Source of the DNA: Saprospiraceae bacterium
GTDB taxonomy: Bacteria; Bacteroidota; Bacteroidia; Chitinophagales; Saprospiraceae
DNA: 64,000 bases
Assembly (NCBI GenBank): GCA_025055285.1
Contig: JANWXM010000011.1
Coordinates: forward strand, 1-64,000
Direction: 5' to 3'
Of this stretch, positions 43,561 through 52,062 are shown piece after piece. The translations under genes and the position numbers were made by a program. Position 1 is the first letter of the stretch; the number at the start of each line of letters is the position of its first letter. Below the pieces are notes generated by a model. It was not told the origin of the DNA. It made no database searches and saw only the letters and a program-made list of their open reading frames with translations.

Positions 43561-45992
43561 TTGGGGCGTTTTTGACGACTCAGCACTTCAAATGGCTGCT
43601 CGATGCGATAGCCGTTCTCGTCTACGACAGTAAGCACATGTCGACCTTCAGGCGGAAGGAGGGCCATTTGATGAAAATGGCGTGTAGCGCCTAAGTATTC
43701 GCCGTCTAGATGCCAGAACACCTGGGTAGTTGGGCGTCGGTGGGCCAGTTGGAAGACTACTCGGCTAGGCTGCCCGTCTAAGTCGATGGGCACGTAGATG
43801 CGTCGCAAATCGCGCGGATAGATAAATTGCATGGGCCGATGCGCCTCGGTGTTTGGCTGTAACGGGCAGTCGGGGCGAAGAGGCGGAGGAGGACAATAAC
43901 TCGGGTTTCGCCGCGTGTAGTAGTGCTCTTGTAGGGGTGGCAGCACAAACCAAGGTTGATGACGCATTTCGGTCATCGAGGCGCAGAGGTTGTTTACCTG
44001 CCACTGGCCGTCCGCCGATAGATGTAGGAGTTGATGATAAGGGCACGTAGGTGCCATTAAGCCTTTAAGCGGTATCCAGTTTGTGTCCGCTTCGCAGTAT
44101 GGGCCCGCGCGATAGCCGCTTTGCCGACACACAGCTGCGCGAGTCATATCGTCATAGGGCGGCTCAAACCATTGGTTGTCGTAGGGTAGGAGGTCAAAAA
44201 CGTCGAAGAGCACTGGAGCGGCAACTTCTACACCAATAAGCCCCGGGCGCCCTTCACCGTCGGCGTTGCCTACCCACACACCCACGGCATACTGAGGTGT
44301 AACGCCAATAGCCCAAGCGTCGCGAAAGCCAATACTGGTGCCTGTTTTCCAAGCTACGCGACGGCTTCCTTGGAAGACTTCCCATTCACCGGCGCCAGAA
44401 GGTCGTTCTACGCGCTGCATGGCTTCAAGAGCAAACCACAGGGCGGCAGCTCCCGGCCCGTTAGGCTGCTTTTGTAAACGCGGGCGAGGTTGTGGCACCT
44501 GAGCCAATAACTCAGCTGCGCGGAAATCATACGCATCGTATTGACCACTGCGGTCGTACCATGCCCCTAGGCGCCGAGCCATGCCAGCATAAGCACTTGT
44601 CACTTCGAGTAAGTTAGCCTCTCCTCCACCCAGAATGAGCGAAAGGCCGTAGTGACTGGGAGACTTATTAAAAGTGGTGAGCCCGAGCCGCTGAAGGTCG
44701 AAGTGAAATTTTTCCACTCCATAGTCTTGAAGTAAGCGAACAAAGGGCACGTTTAGAGAGCGTGCTAGGGCGCGATGAGCAGGCACAACACCATCGTAAT
44801 CGGCTCGAAAATTTTCGGGCCGATAACGGCCCATTTGCATGGGCACGTCTTCAAGCAAACTATGAGGTAAGATAAGCCCTTCTTCTAGGGCCATAGCGTA
44901 TAGGAAGGGTTTGAGGATGCTACCTGTACTGCGTGGAGCACTGACGATGTCTACTTGTTCGCCGTGTTCGACACCGGCGTTGGGAGCATTTCCTACGTAG
45001 GCGCGCACTAGACCGGAAGGGACCTCCACGACGACAATGGCCAAATTGTGGATGCCATTGCCGCGATAAAGCGCTTGCCATCGAGCGGCAATTTCAGTTA
45101 TCTGGCGTTGCCAATGATGGCGAATGGCCGTGCGAAATCGGCCGCCGGTACGCGCAGGCAGGCGTTTGACTAATCGGTCGAGGAGGTGGGGCGCTAAGTT
45201 GGGCAACGGCATAGGTGCTTGGGGCAAGGGCTCTTCTTTGGCCAAGGCGCATGCTTCGTCAGAAATCTTCCCCTGCTGGCGCAAGCGCTCAAGCAGGCGA
45301 TTGCGTTTTTCGAGCAATCGCTGCCGGTTTCGCCCCAGATGAATGAGCGCCGGGCTATTGGGCAATACCGCCAACATCGCCGCTTCAGCCCATGAAAGCG
45401 CTTCAGGCTCTTTGCCAAAGTAGCGCCAACAAGCAGCTTCCAATCCTATGACATTTCCGCCAAAAGGTGCATAGGCAGCATAGAGACTTAGGATTTCCCG
45501 CTTTGAATACGCCAATTCTAAACGCGTGGCCATGAATATTTCCACCAACTTCTCCCACAGGGTACGAGGCGGATTGCCGCGCGCCAGCCGAATAACCTGC
45601 ATGGTCAATGTGCTGCCTCCGCTGATGGTGCGCCCTTCTCGCAAATTAGTCCATAGCGCGCGTCCTAAGCTAATTGGGTCTACACCGGGATGATACCAAA
45701 AACGCTTATCTTCAAAGGCTACTACGCAAGTAACGTATTTTTCTGGCAGAGACGTGGGTGGAAAGCGCCATTGCCCATCGGCAGCAATACGCGCACTGAG
45801 AAGATGGCCTTCCTCATCTTCAACTACTACCGATAGTGGCGCATCAAACAGAGGGCGTGGCAAACAAAAAAACCATACTCCAATTAACGTTACCGTGAGG
45901 ACAGTTGCCTTCGGATAACGAAGCACTAATCGTTTACATAGTGAAATAATGCTGCTTTTCGGGTACCGAAACTTTATGGAAAGGCTAGCCAT
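43557..45992 (-). CDS. pbpC: Penicillin-binding protein 1C (bifunctional transglycosylase/transpeptidase-like)
   Basis: 811 aa. N-terminal membrane anchor (about residues 28-46). A GT51 transglycosylase domain carries 'VVAFEDKRFWYHPGVDP' (catalytic Glu), 'GGSTLTMQVIRLA' and 'RRLELAYSKREIL'-like 'ATRLELAYSKREILSLYA'. The penicillin-binding domain has SxxK in 'RSTGSILKPF', SxN in 'SLNVP' and KTGT in 'VAWKTGTSIGFRDAW'. The C-terminal BiPBP_C beta domain ends near 'GHVLTVVDENG'-like 'RHVLTVVDENGYRIEQPF'. PBP1C builds peptidoglycan at the inner membrane. In many bacteria it neighbours an alpha-2-macroglobulin gene; here it is convergent with a giant HYR-like cargo instead. Confidence 0.94.
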   Translation of the reverse strand: MASLSIKFRYPKSSIISLCKRLVLRYPKATVLTVTLIGVWFFCLPRPLFDAPLSVVVEDEEGHLLSARIAADGQWRFPPTSLPEKYVTCVVAFEDKRFWYHPGVDPISLGRALWTNLREGRTISGGSTLTMQVIRLARGNPPRTLWEKLVEIFMATRLELAYSKREILSLYAAYAPFGGNVIGLEAACWRYFGKEPEALSWAEAAMLAVLPNSPALIHLGRNRQRLLEKRNRLLERLRQQGKISDEACALAKEEPLPQAPMPLPNLAPHLLDRLVKRLPARTGGRFRTAIRHHWQRQITEIAARWQALYRGNGIHNLAIVVVEVPSGLVRAYVGNAPNAGVEHGEQVDIVSAPRSTGSILKPFLYAMALEEGLILPHSLLEDVPMQMGRYRPENFRADYDGVVPAHRALARSLNVPFVRLLQDYGVEKFHFDLQRLGLTTFNKSPSHYGLSLILGGGEANLLEVTSAYAGMARRLGAWYDRSGQYDAYDFRAAELLAQVPQPRPRLQKQPNGPGAAALWFALEAMQRVERPSGAGEWEVFQGSRRVAWKTGTSIGFRDAWAIGVTPQYAVGVWVGNADGEGRPGLIGVEVAAPVLFDVFDLLPYDNQWFEPPYDDMTRAAVCRQSGYRAGPYCEADTNWIPLKGLMAPTCPYHQLLHLSADGQWQVNNLCASMTEMRHQPWFVLPPLQEHYYTRRNPSYCPPPPLRPDCPLQPNTEAHRPMQFIYPRDLRRIYVPIDLDGQPSRVVFQLAHRRPTTQVFWHLDGEYLGATRHFHQMALLPPEGRHVLTVVDENGYRIEQPFEVLSRQKRPN

Positions 45993-46009
45993 CGTCCCAT
46001 TTGCCTGAG

Positions 46010-46017
46010 TAAAGTTA
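46010..46017 (-). promoter_or_regulatory. Possible promoter (-7 box variant) of pbpC
   Basis: TAACTTTA on the minus strand, the same octamer as at the rhodopsin promoter, 18 bases before ATG 45992. Implied leader about 14 nt. Confidence 0.4.
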
Positions 46018-46190
46018 CACTATTTCTAAGCGTTCAAGGCTTAGTAGTTTTGTAGCCACCCGCAACAAATTTCCAACTCGGTGCTAAAAATTAGCAAGTC
46101 TTTTGTTCTTTTAAAAAACGAAGTTGTTGCAACTTTACCAGTCCGCTGTTGCCTGTTCGATGCGCTTTGCTCTAAAACATCGCTCGTATT

Positions 46191-47060
46191 ATGCGTCAAC
46201 TTAAGATAGCCCACAAGATTACCTCGCGTGAGAGCCAGGCTTTAGAGCGCTATCTTCATGAAATCAGCAAGATTCCTTTGCTTACGCCTGAACAAGAGGT
46301 AGCACTTGCTCGCCGCATTCGGGAAGGCGATGTAGAAGCTTTACATCAGTTGACGGAAGCTAACTTGCGTTTTGTAGTTTCGGTGGCCAAGCAATACCAG
46401 AACCAGGGATTAAGTTTGTCAGATCTGATTAACGAGGGAAATATTGGTTTGATCAAGGCAGCCCATCGTTTTGACGAGACACGTGGCTTCAAGTTCATTT
46501 CTTATGCGGTGTGGTGGATCCGGCAGAGCATTTTGCAGGCAATTGTTGAAAACAGTCGACTAGTACGGATGCCGATGAGCCGAGTGAGTGCATACAACAA
46601 GGTGCACGAGGCACATGCTTCGTTCGTACAAACCTTCGAACGCGAACCGACGGCGCAAGAGCTAGCCGACCTGCTGGATATGTCAGTGACCGAAGTGGAA
46701 ACTCTGCTAGCAGCAAACAACAGGCACCTTTCGGTTGATGCACCGTTGGCGGGCAGTGAAGACAGCGAGGGAACCCTGCTTGACGTTTTGCGAGATGAGG
46801 ATGTACTCAACCCAGAAACTGACCTTATGGTCGAATCGCTGCGCGAAGAGGTTGCGCTGGGTTTGGCAGCGCTTTCGCCGCGCGAGATGGAGATTATTTC
46901 CGCCTTTTACGGGCTAGTTGGCAAAAAAGCGCTCTCATTAGACGAGATTGCAGAACAATTTGGCCTTTCGCGCGAGCGCGTTCGTCAGATAAAGGAGCGC
47001 GCTTTGCGGCGTTTGCGCCGAGTTTACAACCGCAATGCGCTGCGTTCTTACCTAGGCTGA
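46191..47060 (+). CDS. rpoD: Primary RNA polymerase sigma factor (short Bacteroidota RpoD/SigA)
   Basis: 289 aa, lacking the long acidic N-terminal regions of E. coli sigma-70, as is normal in Bacteroidota. Region 1.2 'LERYLHEISKIPLLTPEQE', region 2 'NLRFVVSVAKQYQNQGLSL' and 'KFISYAVWWIRQSI', region 3 near 'MPMSRVSAYNKVHEA', and region 4 helix-turn-helix 'SLDEIAEQFGLSRERVRQIK'. It directs RNA polymerase to TAnnTTTG/TTG promoters, of which many are found in this window. Next gene downstream is coaX with its own promoter. Confidence 0.97.
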   Translation: MRQLKIAHKITSRESQALERYLHEISKIPLLTPEQEVALARRIREGDVEALHQLTEANLRFVVSVAKQYQNQGLSLSDLINEGNIGLIKAAHRFDETRGFKFISYAVWWIRQSILQAIVENSRLVRMPMSRVSAYNKVHEAHASFVQTFEREPTAQELADLLDMSVTEVETLLAANNRHLSVDAPLAGSEDSEGTLLDVLRDEDVLNPETDLMVESLREEVALGLAALSPREMEIISAFYGLVGKKALSLDEIAEQFGLSRERVRQIKERALRRLRRVYNRNALRSYLG

Positions 47061-47133
47061 GCTTACGGCCGTCGCTCTAAGAACTTTCGCATAAGCAGAG
47101 GCGCAGAGGATGAAGTACCCCATTTTTTCGGCA

Positions 47134-47141
47134 TACCTTCG
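47134..47141 (+). promoter_or_regulatory. Possible promoter (-7 box variant) of coaX
   Basis: TACCTTCG, one mismatch from consensus; leader of about 27 nt before ATG 47172. Confidence 0.45.
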
Positions 47142-47171
47142 CGGCATCCTTTTGCCCTCTGATAGCCGACT

Positions 47172-47912
47172 ATGACGCTCGTGCTTGATATCGGCAACAC
47201 GCGAATAAAAAGTGGGCTCTTTGCAGATAATGTATGTAAAGAGGTGAACTTCTGGAATACGGACCAGTGGCCTCAATTGGTGGCGTATGCCGCTAATGCT
47301 AGAGTGCGGAGCATCGTTTTGGCAACAGTAATTCCTCTTGAAGAAGCCTGGATTGAGCAATTGAGGCAGCAGGCAAACGTTTGGTTGGAGCTTACTCATC
47401 GCACATCACTGCCCTTTCGCATTGCCTACCATACGCCGCATACCCTAGGTCGAGACCGCATTGCCGCCGTAGCAGGGGCATATGCTTTGTGGCCCGCTCA
47501 AAACTGTCTAGTCATTGACTGTGGAACATGCATCAAATACGACATCCTCTCTGCGGAGGGAGTTTATTTAGGTGGCAACATTGCTCCAGGTGCCTCAATG
47601 CGCCTAAAAGCCATGCATGTCTTCACTGCCCAGTTGCCTCTTGCCTCGCTGGAGATGCCCACTACTGCTATTGGCCACAGTACCATAACTGCCCTTCAAA
47701 ACGGTGCTCTGCGCGGTGCTGCGTTGGAGATTGAGGGTTTCGTTCGGCTCTTTCGCCAGCAGTTTCCTAATTTAACCGTAATCCTCACTGGCGGCGATGC
47801 AACCTTTTTTCGCTCTGTGTTGCCATTTGACTTACCCGTAGAACCACATCTTACCTTGTACGGACTCAATTATTTGCTCCACTACCATACAACTCAGCAA
47901 GGTCAACCTTAA
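47172..47912 (+). CDS. coaX: Type III pantothenate kinase
   Basis: 246 aa, ASKHA-fold kinase that phosphorylates pantothenate in the first step of coenzyme A synthesis. Motifs are the N-terminal phosphate loop 'LVLDIGNTRIKSGLF', 'GRDRIAAVAGAYALW', 'CLVIDCGTCIKYDI' and 'GGNIAPGASMRLKAM', plus 'VILTGGDATFF' near the end. It is resistant in principle to CoA feedback, a family trait. The outer-membrane protein gene starts 23 bp downstream and is probably co-transcribed. Confidence 0.96.
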   Translation: MTLVLDIGNTRIKSGLFADNVCKEVNFWNTDQWPQLVAYAANARVRSIVLATVIPLEEAWIEQLRQQANVWLELTHRTSLPFRIAYHTPHTLGRDRIAAVAGAYALWPAQNCLVIDCGTCIKYDILSAEGVYLGGNIAPGASMRLKAMHVFTAQLPLASLEMPTTAIGHSTITALQNGALRGAALEIEGFVRLFRQQFPNLTVILTGGDATFFRSVLPFDLPVEPHLTLYGLNYLLHYHTTQQGQP

Positions 47913-47935
47913 GCACCTGCTCTAAAACGTTATTT

Positions 47936-49279
47936 ATGAAAAGTTTTTCATTGATAGCACTCTTAATTTCCTTCATCGGAGCTGGCGCAGGATGGGCACA
48001 ACCCAAACTTAACTCGCCGTACTCGCGCTATGGGTTGGGAGACCCGGTGCACCCTTTCTTTGCTGCTCAAGCAGGGTTCGCTGGCCAAACAGCTGCTTTT
48101 CACGATTTTTACCACCTCAATCCCTTTAATCCAGCCTCGTATGCTTTTTTGCGCGTAGCCACCTTCGAAGGAGGAGCGTATGCAAAATACAGCAATTATC
48201 GGTCTTCTCTCGCTGCTCAGCAATCCTGGACGGGTAACATGGCCTACCTGGCCTTGGGCTTTCCTTTTCGCAACATCATTAACGACATTCTCGACCGCGA
48301 ACGCTCGCCCTGGTACTACGGTATGGGGATAGCGCTGATGCCCAATACTGTAGTGGGCTACAATATCTCCACAACAGATACCATCCCTGAATTGGGCCGG
48401 CTGGTCAATGAGTTTAAGGGCAGCGGCGGTACCTACCGACTTTCATGGGGCCACGGGTTGCGCTATAAACATACCGCTGTCGGAATAGACCTGAGTTGGA
48501 TTTTCGGAAAAAATGCTTTTGAGTCCTCTACCGCCTTTAGTGATTCCTTTCCCACCTTTATTAGTACGCGCCGAAACGAACAGAACATCAGCGGCCTTAC
48601 GTGGAAAATTGGCGTTCAGCACGATTTTGTACTCCGATATCTGGAGACGGACTCTACAATGCCCAAAAAATGGATTTCTGTAGGGCTTACAGCAGGAACC
48701 CAGCGGCGCTTGAATAGCAACGCCGACCGCCTTTTCATTCGCCATCGTGGACGCCAGCCCAGTGGGCAGTACATTAGCGCCGACACGTTGCTCTTTGAGC
48801 AAGAGCAGCCCTATGCGCTTACTTTACCTAACGCTGCGCGCATCGGCATACAGTACGTACAAGCTAACAAATTGCGCTTGGGGGCTGAGTTTGCCTATGA
48901 AGGTTGGGCTGTCTTCGAAAACCCTGCCCGTTCAAATGATGCCGACTTTCGCAACATTGTGGAGGTTGCTGCAGGGCTAGAGTATATTCCTGACCACATT
49001 TCATATAAGTATTACATGCGCCGCGTGCGCTATCGCTTTGGCCTTTACTATCGGCAAGACCCTCGAGTTGTGGGGGTTAACCAACTCAACGACCTCGGCT
49101 TATCCTTTGGTTTTGGTTTTCCGCTTATTCTGCCGCGTCAACAGACGTCTTTCGTGCAGACCTCTTTCGAATTTGGGCGGTTAGGGTGGAATACTCCCAT
49201 TCGAGAAACCTACATCCGCATCATGTTGGGCTACACTTTCAACGATGATACGTGGTTTTTCAAGCGCCGCTTCGACTAG
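47936..49279 (+). CDS. Predicted outer-membrane beta-barrel protein downstream of coaX
   Basis: 447 aa with a signal peptide (about residues 1-22, ending GWAQ). The mature start 'NSPYSRYGLGDPVHPFFA' and a long series of alternating beta strands with aromatic ends fit a large outer-membrane barrel, with a terminal strand 'RIMLGYTFNDDTWFFKRRF'. From memory this is a conserved Bacteroidota gene often found behind coaX. Transport or lipid-related roles are guesses. It ends 11 bp before the convergent SpaB_C gene. Confidence 0.82.
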   Translation: MKSFSLIALLISFIGAGAGWAQPKLNSPYSRYGLGDPVHPFFAAQAGFAGQTAAFHDFYHLNPFNPASYAFLRVATFEGGAYAKYSNYRSSLAAQQSWTGNMAYLALGFPFRNIINDILDRERSPWYYGMGIALMPNTVVGYNISTTDTIPELGRLVNEFKGSGGTYRLSWGHGLRYKHTAVGIDLSWIFGKNAFESSTAFSDSFPTFISTRRNEQNISGLTWKIGVQHDFVLRYLETDSTMPKKWISVGLTAGTQRRLNSNADRLFIRHRGRQPSGQYISADTLLFEQEQPYALTLPNAARIGIQYVQANKLRLGAEFAYEGWAVFENPARSNDADFRNIVEVAAGLEYIPDHISYKYYMRRVRYRFGLYYRQDPRVVGVNQLNDLGLSFGFGFPLILPRQQTSFVQTSFEFGRLGWNTPIRETYIRIMLGYTFNDDTWFFKRRFD

Positions 49280-49290
49280 AAGCTCCTCCT

Positions 49291-50106
49291 TTACAAGGCC
49301 TTGGACAATACATAAGCCAAGTATGGCTCGTCTACGTTATTGATACCCAGACGATTATTTGTCAAATGGATGAGAGTGGGCAGAGTACTTTCTAACCCAC
49401 CGCCTAGTTTGGAGAAGATAAGCTCGTTTCCTCGAAGCCAGCGCAACCATTCCGGTTGGTGGGTGTCGAAGCGATTCTTCTGAATAGCCTTCCACAACTC
49501 GACTACTGCGAAGCGTAAATCCTCTTGCTGCGGGCGAAAGTGTTCCTCAAAAAGCTTTTTCAGGTCTTCAATCCACTGCTCAGGGGTACCGTTGTTCGTC
49601 TCGGCAGGCTGAATGAAAAGCAAAGCCCAGCGCTCGCATAAGTGATTGAAATAATTGGACGCCTGCTCTCGGCTCCATCCTGCTGCGTAAGCTGCTATCA
49701 CATGCAAACGCATAGCATCGAAAAGCGCATCGCCGTAAGTGTAGGGAGGGCGCATGCGCTCCAGCGCTACACGGGAGGAAAGGTGAAAATGCTCTTCGCC
49801 CCAGTAAAGCGCTTCTGCCGAGCGAAAAACCTCTTTGTTGGGCTGGTAGGCGACCTCCTCTATTGCTTTGCATCCTGTAAACCACTCGTGCACTGCTTGA
49901 GGGACAGTTTCTTTCCACGAAGACTCTCCGTACAGTCGCAAACGAATGTGGAAACCGCGTTCGTCTGCATAGCGAATAAAAAAGGCGCGCGCTCCCTGAT
50001 ATGGCCATACGTACTGTTCCAAGAAAGGACGAACTGCTCGAATGAGGAATACGTCCAGCGTTTCTAGCGGATAAAGATGGTAGGAAAGCCAAGCGCGCGG
50101 TTCCAT
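49291..50106 (-). CDS. Stand-alone SpaB_C / thiopeptide-type bacteriocin biosynthesis domain protein
   Basis: 271 aa matching the C-terminal (glutamate-elimination) domain of lantibiotic dehydratases and the free-standing thiopeptide-type versions. The start 'WLSYHLYPLETLDVFLIRAV', the motif 'FFIRYADERGFHIRLRLYG' (the two Arg likely equal to NisB Arg784/786), 'FRSAEALYWGEEHFHLSS' and the end 'LIHLTNNRLGINNVDEPYLA' (His matching NisB His961) are visible. The usual 'REIERYGG' block is replaced by 'YQPNKEVF'. Family members remove glutamate from glutamylated Ser/Thr of a peptide or, in other forms, build on peptides using tRNA. No peptide precursor, glutamylation domain or cyclase gene is adjacent. 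Function here is open. Confidence 0.82.
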   Translation of the reverse strand: MEPRAWLSYHLYPLETLDVFLIRAVRPFLEQYVWPYQGARAFFIRYADERGFHIRLRLYGESSWKETVPQAVHEWFTGCKAIEEVAYQPNKEVFRSAEALYWGEEHFHLSSRVALERMRPPYTYGDALFDAMRLHVIAAYAAGWSREQASNYFNHLCERWALLFIQPAETNNGTPEQWIEDLKKLFEEHFRPQQEDLRFAVVELWKAIQKNRFDTHQPEWLRWLRGNELIFSKLGGGLESTLPTLIHLTNNRLGINNVDEPYLAYVLSKAL

Positions 50107-50175
50107 ACAGGCAACAGTCTTATTTCTTCTTTAAAAAATGAAAAAGAAACTTGTTCATCATTTCTTCATTTAGCT

Positions 50176-50183
50176 TATCTTTG
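50176..50183 (+). promoter_or_regulatory. Promoter (-7 box) of the initiator tRNA gene
   Basis: TATCTTTG, exact consensus, 11 bases before the mature tRNA. The same spacing to the RNA is seen at tmRNA. A TTG about 22 bases upstream is a candidate -33 element. Confidence 0.6.
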
Positions 50184-50194
50184 CCGCGCAATAG

Positions 50195-50267
50195 CGCGGA
50201 GTGGAGCAGCTGGTAGCTCATCGGGCTCATAACCCGAAGGTCGCAGGTTCAACTCCTGCCTCCGCCA
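50195..50267 (+). tRNA. Initiator tRNA-fMet (CAT)
   Basis: 73-nt cloverleaf without encoded CCA. Acceptor CGCGGAG/CTCCGCC with a C1-C72 mismatch, D-arm, anticodon stem with three G-C pairs next to the loop (CGGG-CTCATAA-CCCG), and T-arm GCAGG-TTCAACT-CCTGC. The unpaired 1-72 position and the three G-C pairs identify the initiator rather than elongator Met or Ile2 tRNA. Confidence 0.93.
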
Positions 50268-50275
50268 CAAGGCGA

Positions 50276-50320
50276 GAGCCTCATCTTGTACAAGGTGAGG
50301 CTCTTCTATTTCATTTTAGG
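50276..50320 (+). terminator. Terminator of the initiator tRNA
   Basis: GAGCCTCA/TGAGGCTC perfect 8-bp stem (50276-50283 with 50296-50303), extended by ATCTTGTACAAGG-type pairing in the loop, followed by TTCTATTTCATTTT. Confidence 0.75.
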
Positions 50321-51031
50321 GAATTCTCTACCAAGGGCGCTCGTTTTTCGACGAAAGTGCTGCGCGCAAAGAAGGGCAGAAACGACAAAACGTGCTGCAT
50401 TGGAGGCAGCTGAAGTGCCGCATTCGGGCTGCCGGCGGCTCAGTTTTTGTTAAAAAACAAAAACAACATGTCCAACTAGCAGACCCCTGTGAATTGGCCG
50501 CGCCCTTTTAGTAAGATCGCACGCGGCTCCTGCTCAAATGCCTATGCGATGGGCGTTATCTGACCTGACCCTCGTCAATCTGGTAAAACAATACCAGTAC
50601 GGCAAGTGCTCACAGGCTACGAATATGCTAATCCCTTAAAATACTTACTCGTGAGCATGCACGCGAGAATCCATCTTTTTTATCACGCTGGGCACCTCGT
50701 GAACATCATCATTGGCAATGCGCGATGCCTGGCTAAATGTTCATATGTGAGATACTGGCGAACGAAACGCGTCAAAATTACCAGGCCATCCTAGATGGCT
50801 CTCAGAATTTTACCCAGTTGCTTGCTGAGCATGAGAAAATTAGGATTGCTCTGCAGCCTACATAATGAAAAGCGCTGCAAAGTATCTAGACAGACCGCAT
50901 TGCACTCGACTCAACGAGCAACTTTCGGCGCACATTAATATTTGAAAAAGCCGCAACTGTTTCTCTCCTTTTTAACCTTACTGTGGGCAATACTTCACCT
51001 GCAGAAAATCCGCCCTGCGTGCTTCGCTCGC
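50321..51031. other. 0.7-kb spacer without recognisable genes
   Basis: No convincing open frame on either strand and no RNA signature. No peptide precursor for the neighbouring SpaB_C protein was recognised in it. The left part is GC-richer than the right. Confidence 0.5.
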
Positions 51032-51973
51032 TTACATAAAAAACCGAGGGTTCGACATGCCCTTTCTGCGTTTCACTAGGTCAGCATACATCATTAGCTC
51101 AAACGAGCCGCCCACTACTGAGCGCAGGCTGGTAATGGTCATGTCGTAGGCGGCACCAATGCCAATGCGCGGGTCTATTTGCCAATAGGTCAAAAGGTTA
51201 AGCGATTCGCCTAGACCATCACCGCCAGCCCTGTATCCGATGCCCACCGATGCTGTGCGGCGAAACTCTAGACTTAGCGATAGGTCTACGTCAATGGGTG
51301 CATTATGGACATAGCGCACGAGGGCTGCTGGCATGAGATTAAAATCGTCGCCTATAGGAATGATGCCCCCCGTTGTGCCATACAGATGCGGCTCTTCGCG
51401 TGCTGTGCGCACACCTGGCTCAATGTTGAGGCCAAGGTTGTTGCGCACGATGCGCGGTACTGAAAAGCCAAAGTAAAGCTTTTCTTGAAACGTGCCATAG
51501 ATGCCTGCGCCGAAGTTGGCCAATGCTTCATTGACGCGCTTGTTATCGAGTGAAGGGTCATACTGAATGAGGGGATTCGCCTTCGCAAAGTCCATGCTCA
51601 ACACGCGCAAATTGCCGGATACGCCGATGCGCATGGAAAACTCGTCGCCGTTGATGATATTGTACGAATATGCCGCCGTCAGCTGCATGTCGCGGTGTAG
51701 GCCTATTTGGTGGTGCGAGAGCACAGCGCCCACCCCTACGCGTTGCGTAAATACAGGAGCGTGGATGCTTACCTGGGCTGCACGCGGCGCACCTTCCATC
51801 TTAAACCACTGGTTGCGATAGATTGCCGTCCCTGTTAGCAAGCCGCGTATGCCTGCGTAAGCAGGGTTATACGACAATTTGTTGTACATGAACTGTGTGT
51901 AGCGATGCTCTTGCTGGCCAAACACGACTTGGCCTAGGCACAGGAGGGCGATAAGGAGAAAGTAAGAGCGCAT
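51032..51973 (-). CDS. PorP/SprF family type IX secretion-associated outer-membrane protein
   Basis: 313 aa from ATG 51973. Signal peptide (about residues 1-19, ending VFGQ), then 'EHRYTQFMYNKLSYNPAYAG', the standard PorP/SprF opening, and a beta-barrel with 'GVGAVLSHHQIGLHRDMQL' and 'RVRYVHNAPIDVDLSLSLEF'-like strands ('ALVRYVHNAPIDVDLSLSL'). Such proteins are paired with T9SS type B cargo genes and are needed to export or hold them (SprF with SprB in Flavobacterium). The 3074-aa type B adhesin lies immediately upstream on the same strand, so this is probably its dedicated partner. Confidence 0.93.
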   Translation of the reverse strand: MRSYFLLIALLCLGQVVFGQQEHRYTQFMYNKLSYNPAYAGIRGLLTGTAIYRNQWFKMEGAPRAAQVSIHAPVFTQRVGVGAVLSHHQIGLHRDMQLTAAYSYNIINGDEFSMRIGVSGNLRVLSMDFAKANPLIQYDPSLDNKRVNEALANFGAGIYGTFQEKLYFGFSVPRIVRNNLGLNIEPGVRTAREEPHLYGTTGGIIPIGDDFNLMPAALVRYVHNAPIDVDLSLSLEFRRTASVGIGYRAGGDGLGESLNLLTYWQIDPRIGIGAAYDMTITSLRSVVGGSFELMMYADLVKRRKGMSNPRFFM

Positions 51974-52019
51974 GGTTTGAGTAATTCGAAGCAGTGGGTT
52001 GAAAAATAAGTGGAGCATC

Positions 52020-52049
52020 TTAGCACACCCATTCTCAGCGGTGTGCTAA
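52020..52049. terminator. Perfect 10-bp hairpin between the giant adhesin and PorP/SprF genes
   Basis: TTAGCACACC pairs fully with GGTGTGCTAA around a 10-base loop. It lies 13 bp past the adhesin stop and 46 bp before the PorP/SprF start. Read leftward no T run follows directly, so it may be a partial terminator or an mRNA-protecting hairpin that sets the ratio of the two proteins. Confidence 0.6.
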
Positions 52050-52062
52050 GATGCAGTGTTTT

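Noticed and set aside
50195..50267. Elongator tRNA-Met or tRNA-Ile2 for the CAT anticodon
   Set aside because: The unpaired 1-72 position and three G-C pairs below the anticodon loop are initiator features.
50201..50413. 70-aa open frame beginning in the initiator tRNA
   Set aside because: It runs through the tRNA and its terminator hairpin and shows no protein-like conservation pattern.
49291..51031. A complete RiPP gene cluster around the SpaB_C gene
   Set aside because: No precursor-like short frame with a leader/core pattern, no cyclase, no protease-transporter and no LanB N-terminal domain were found within the flanking sequence.
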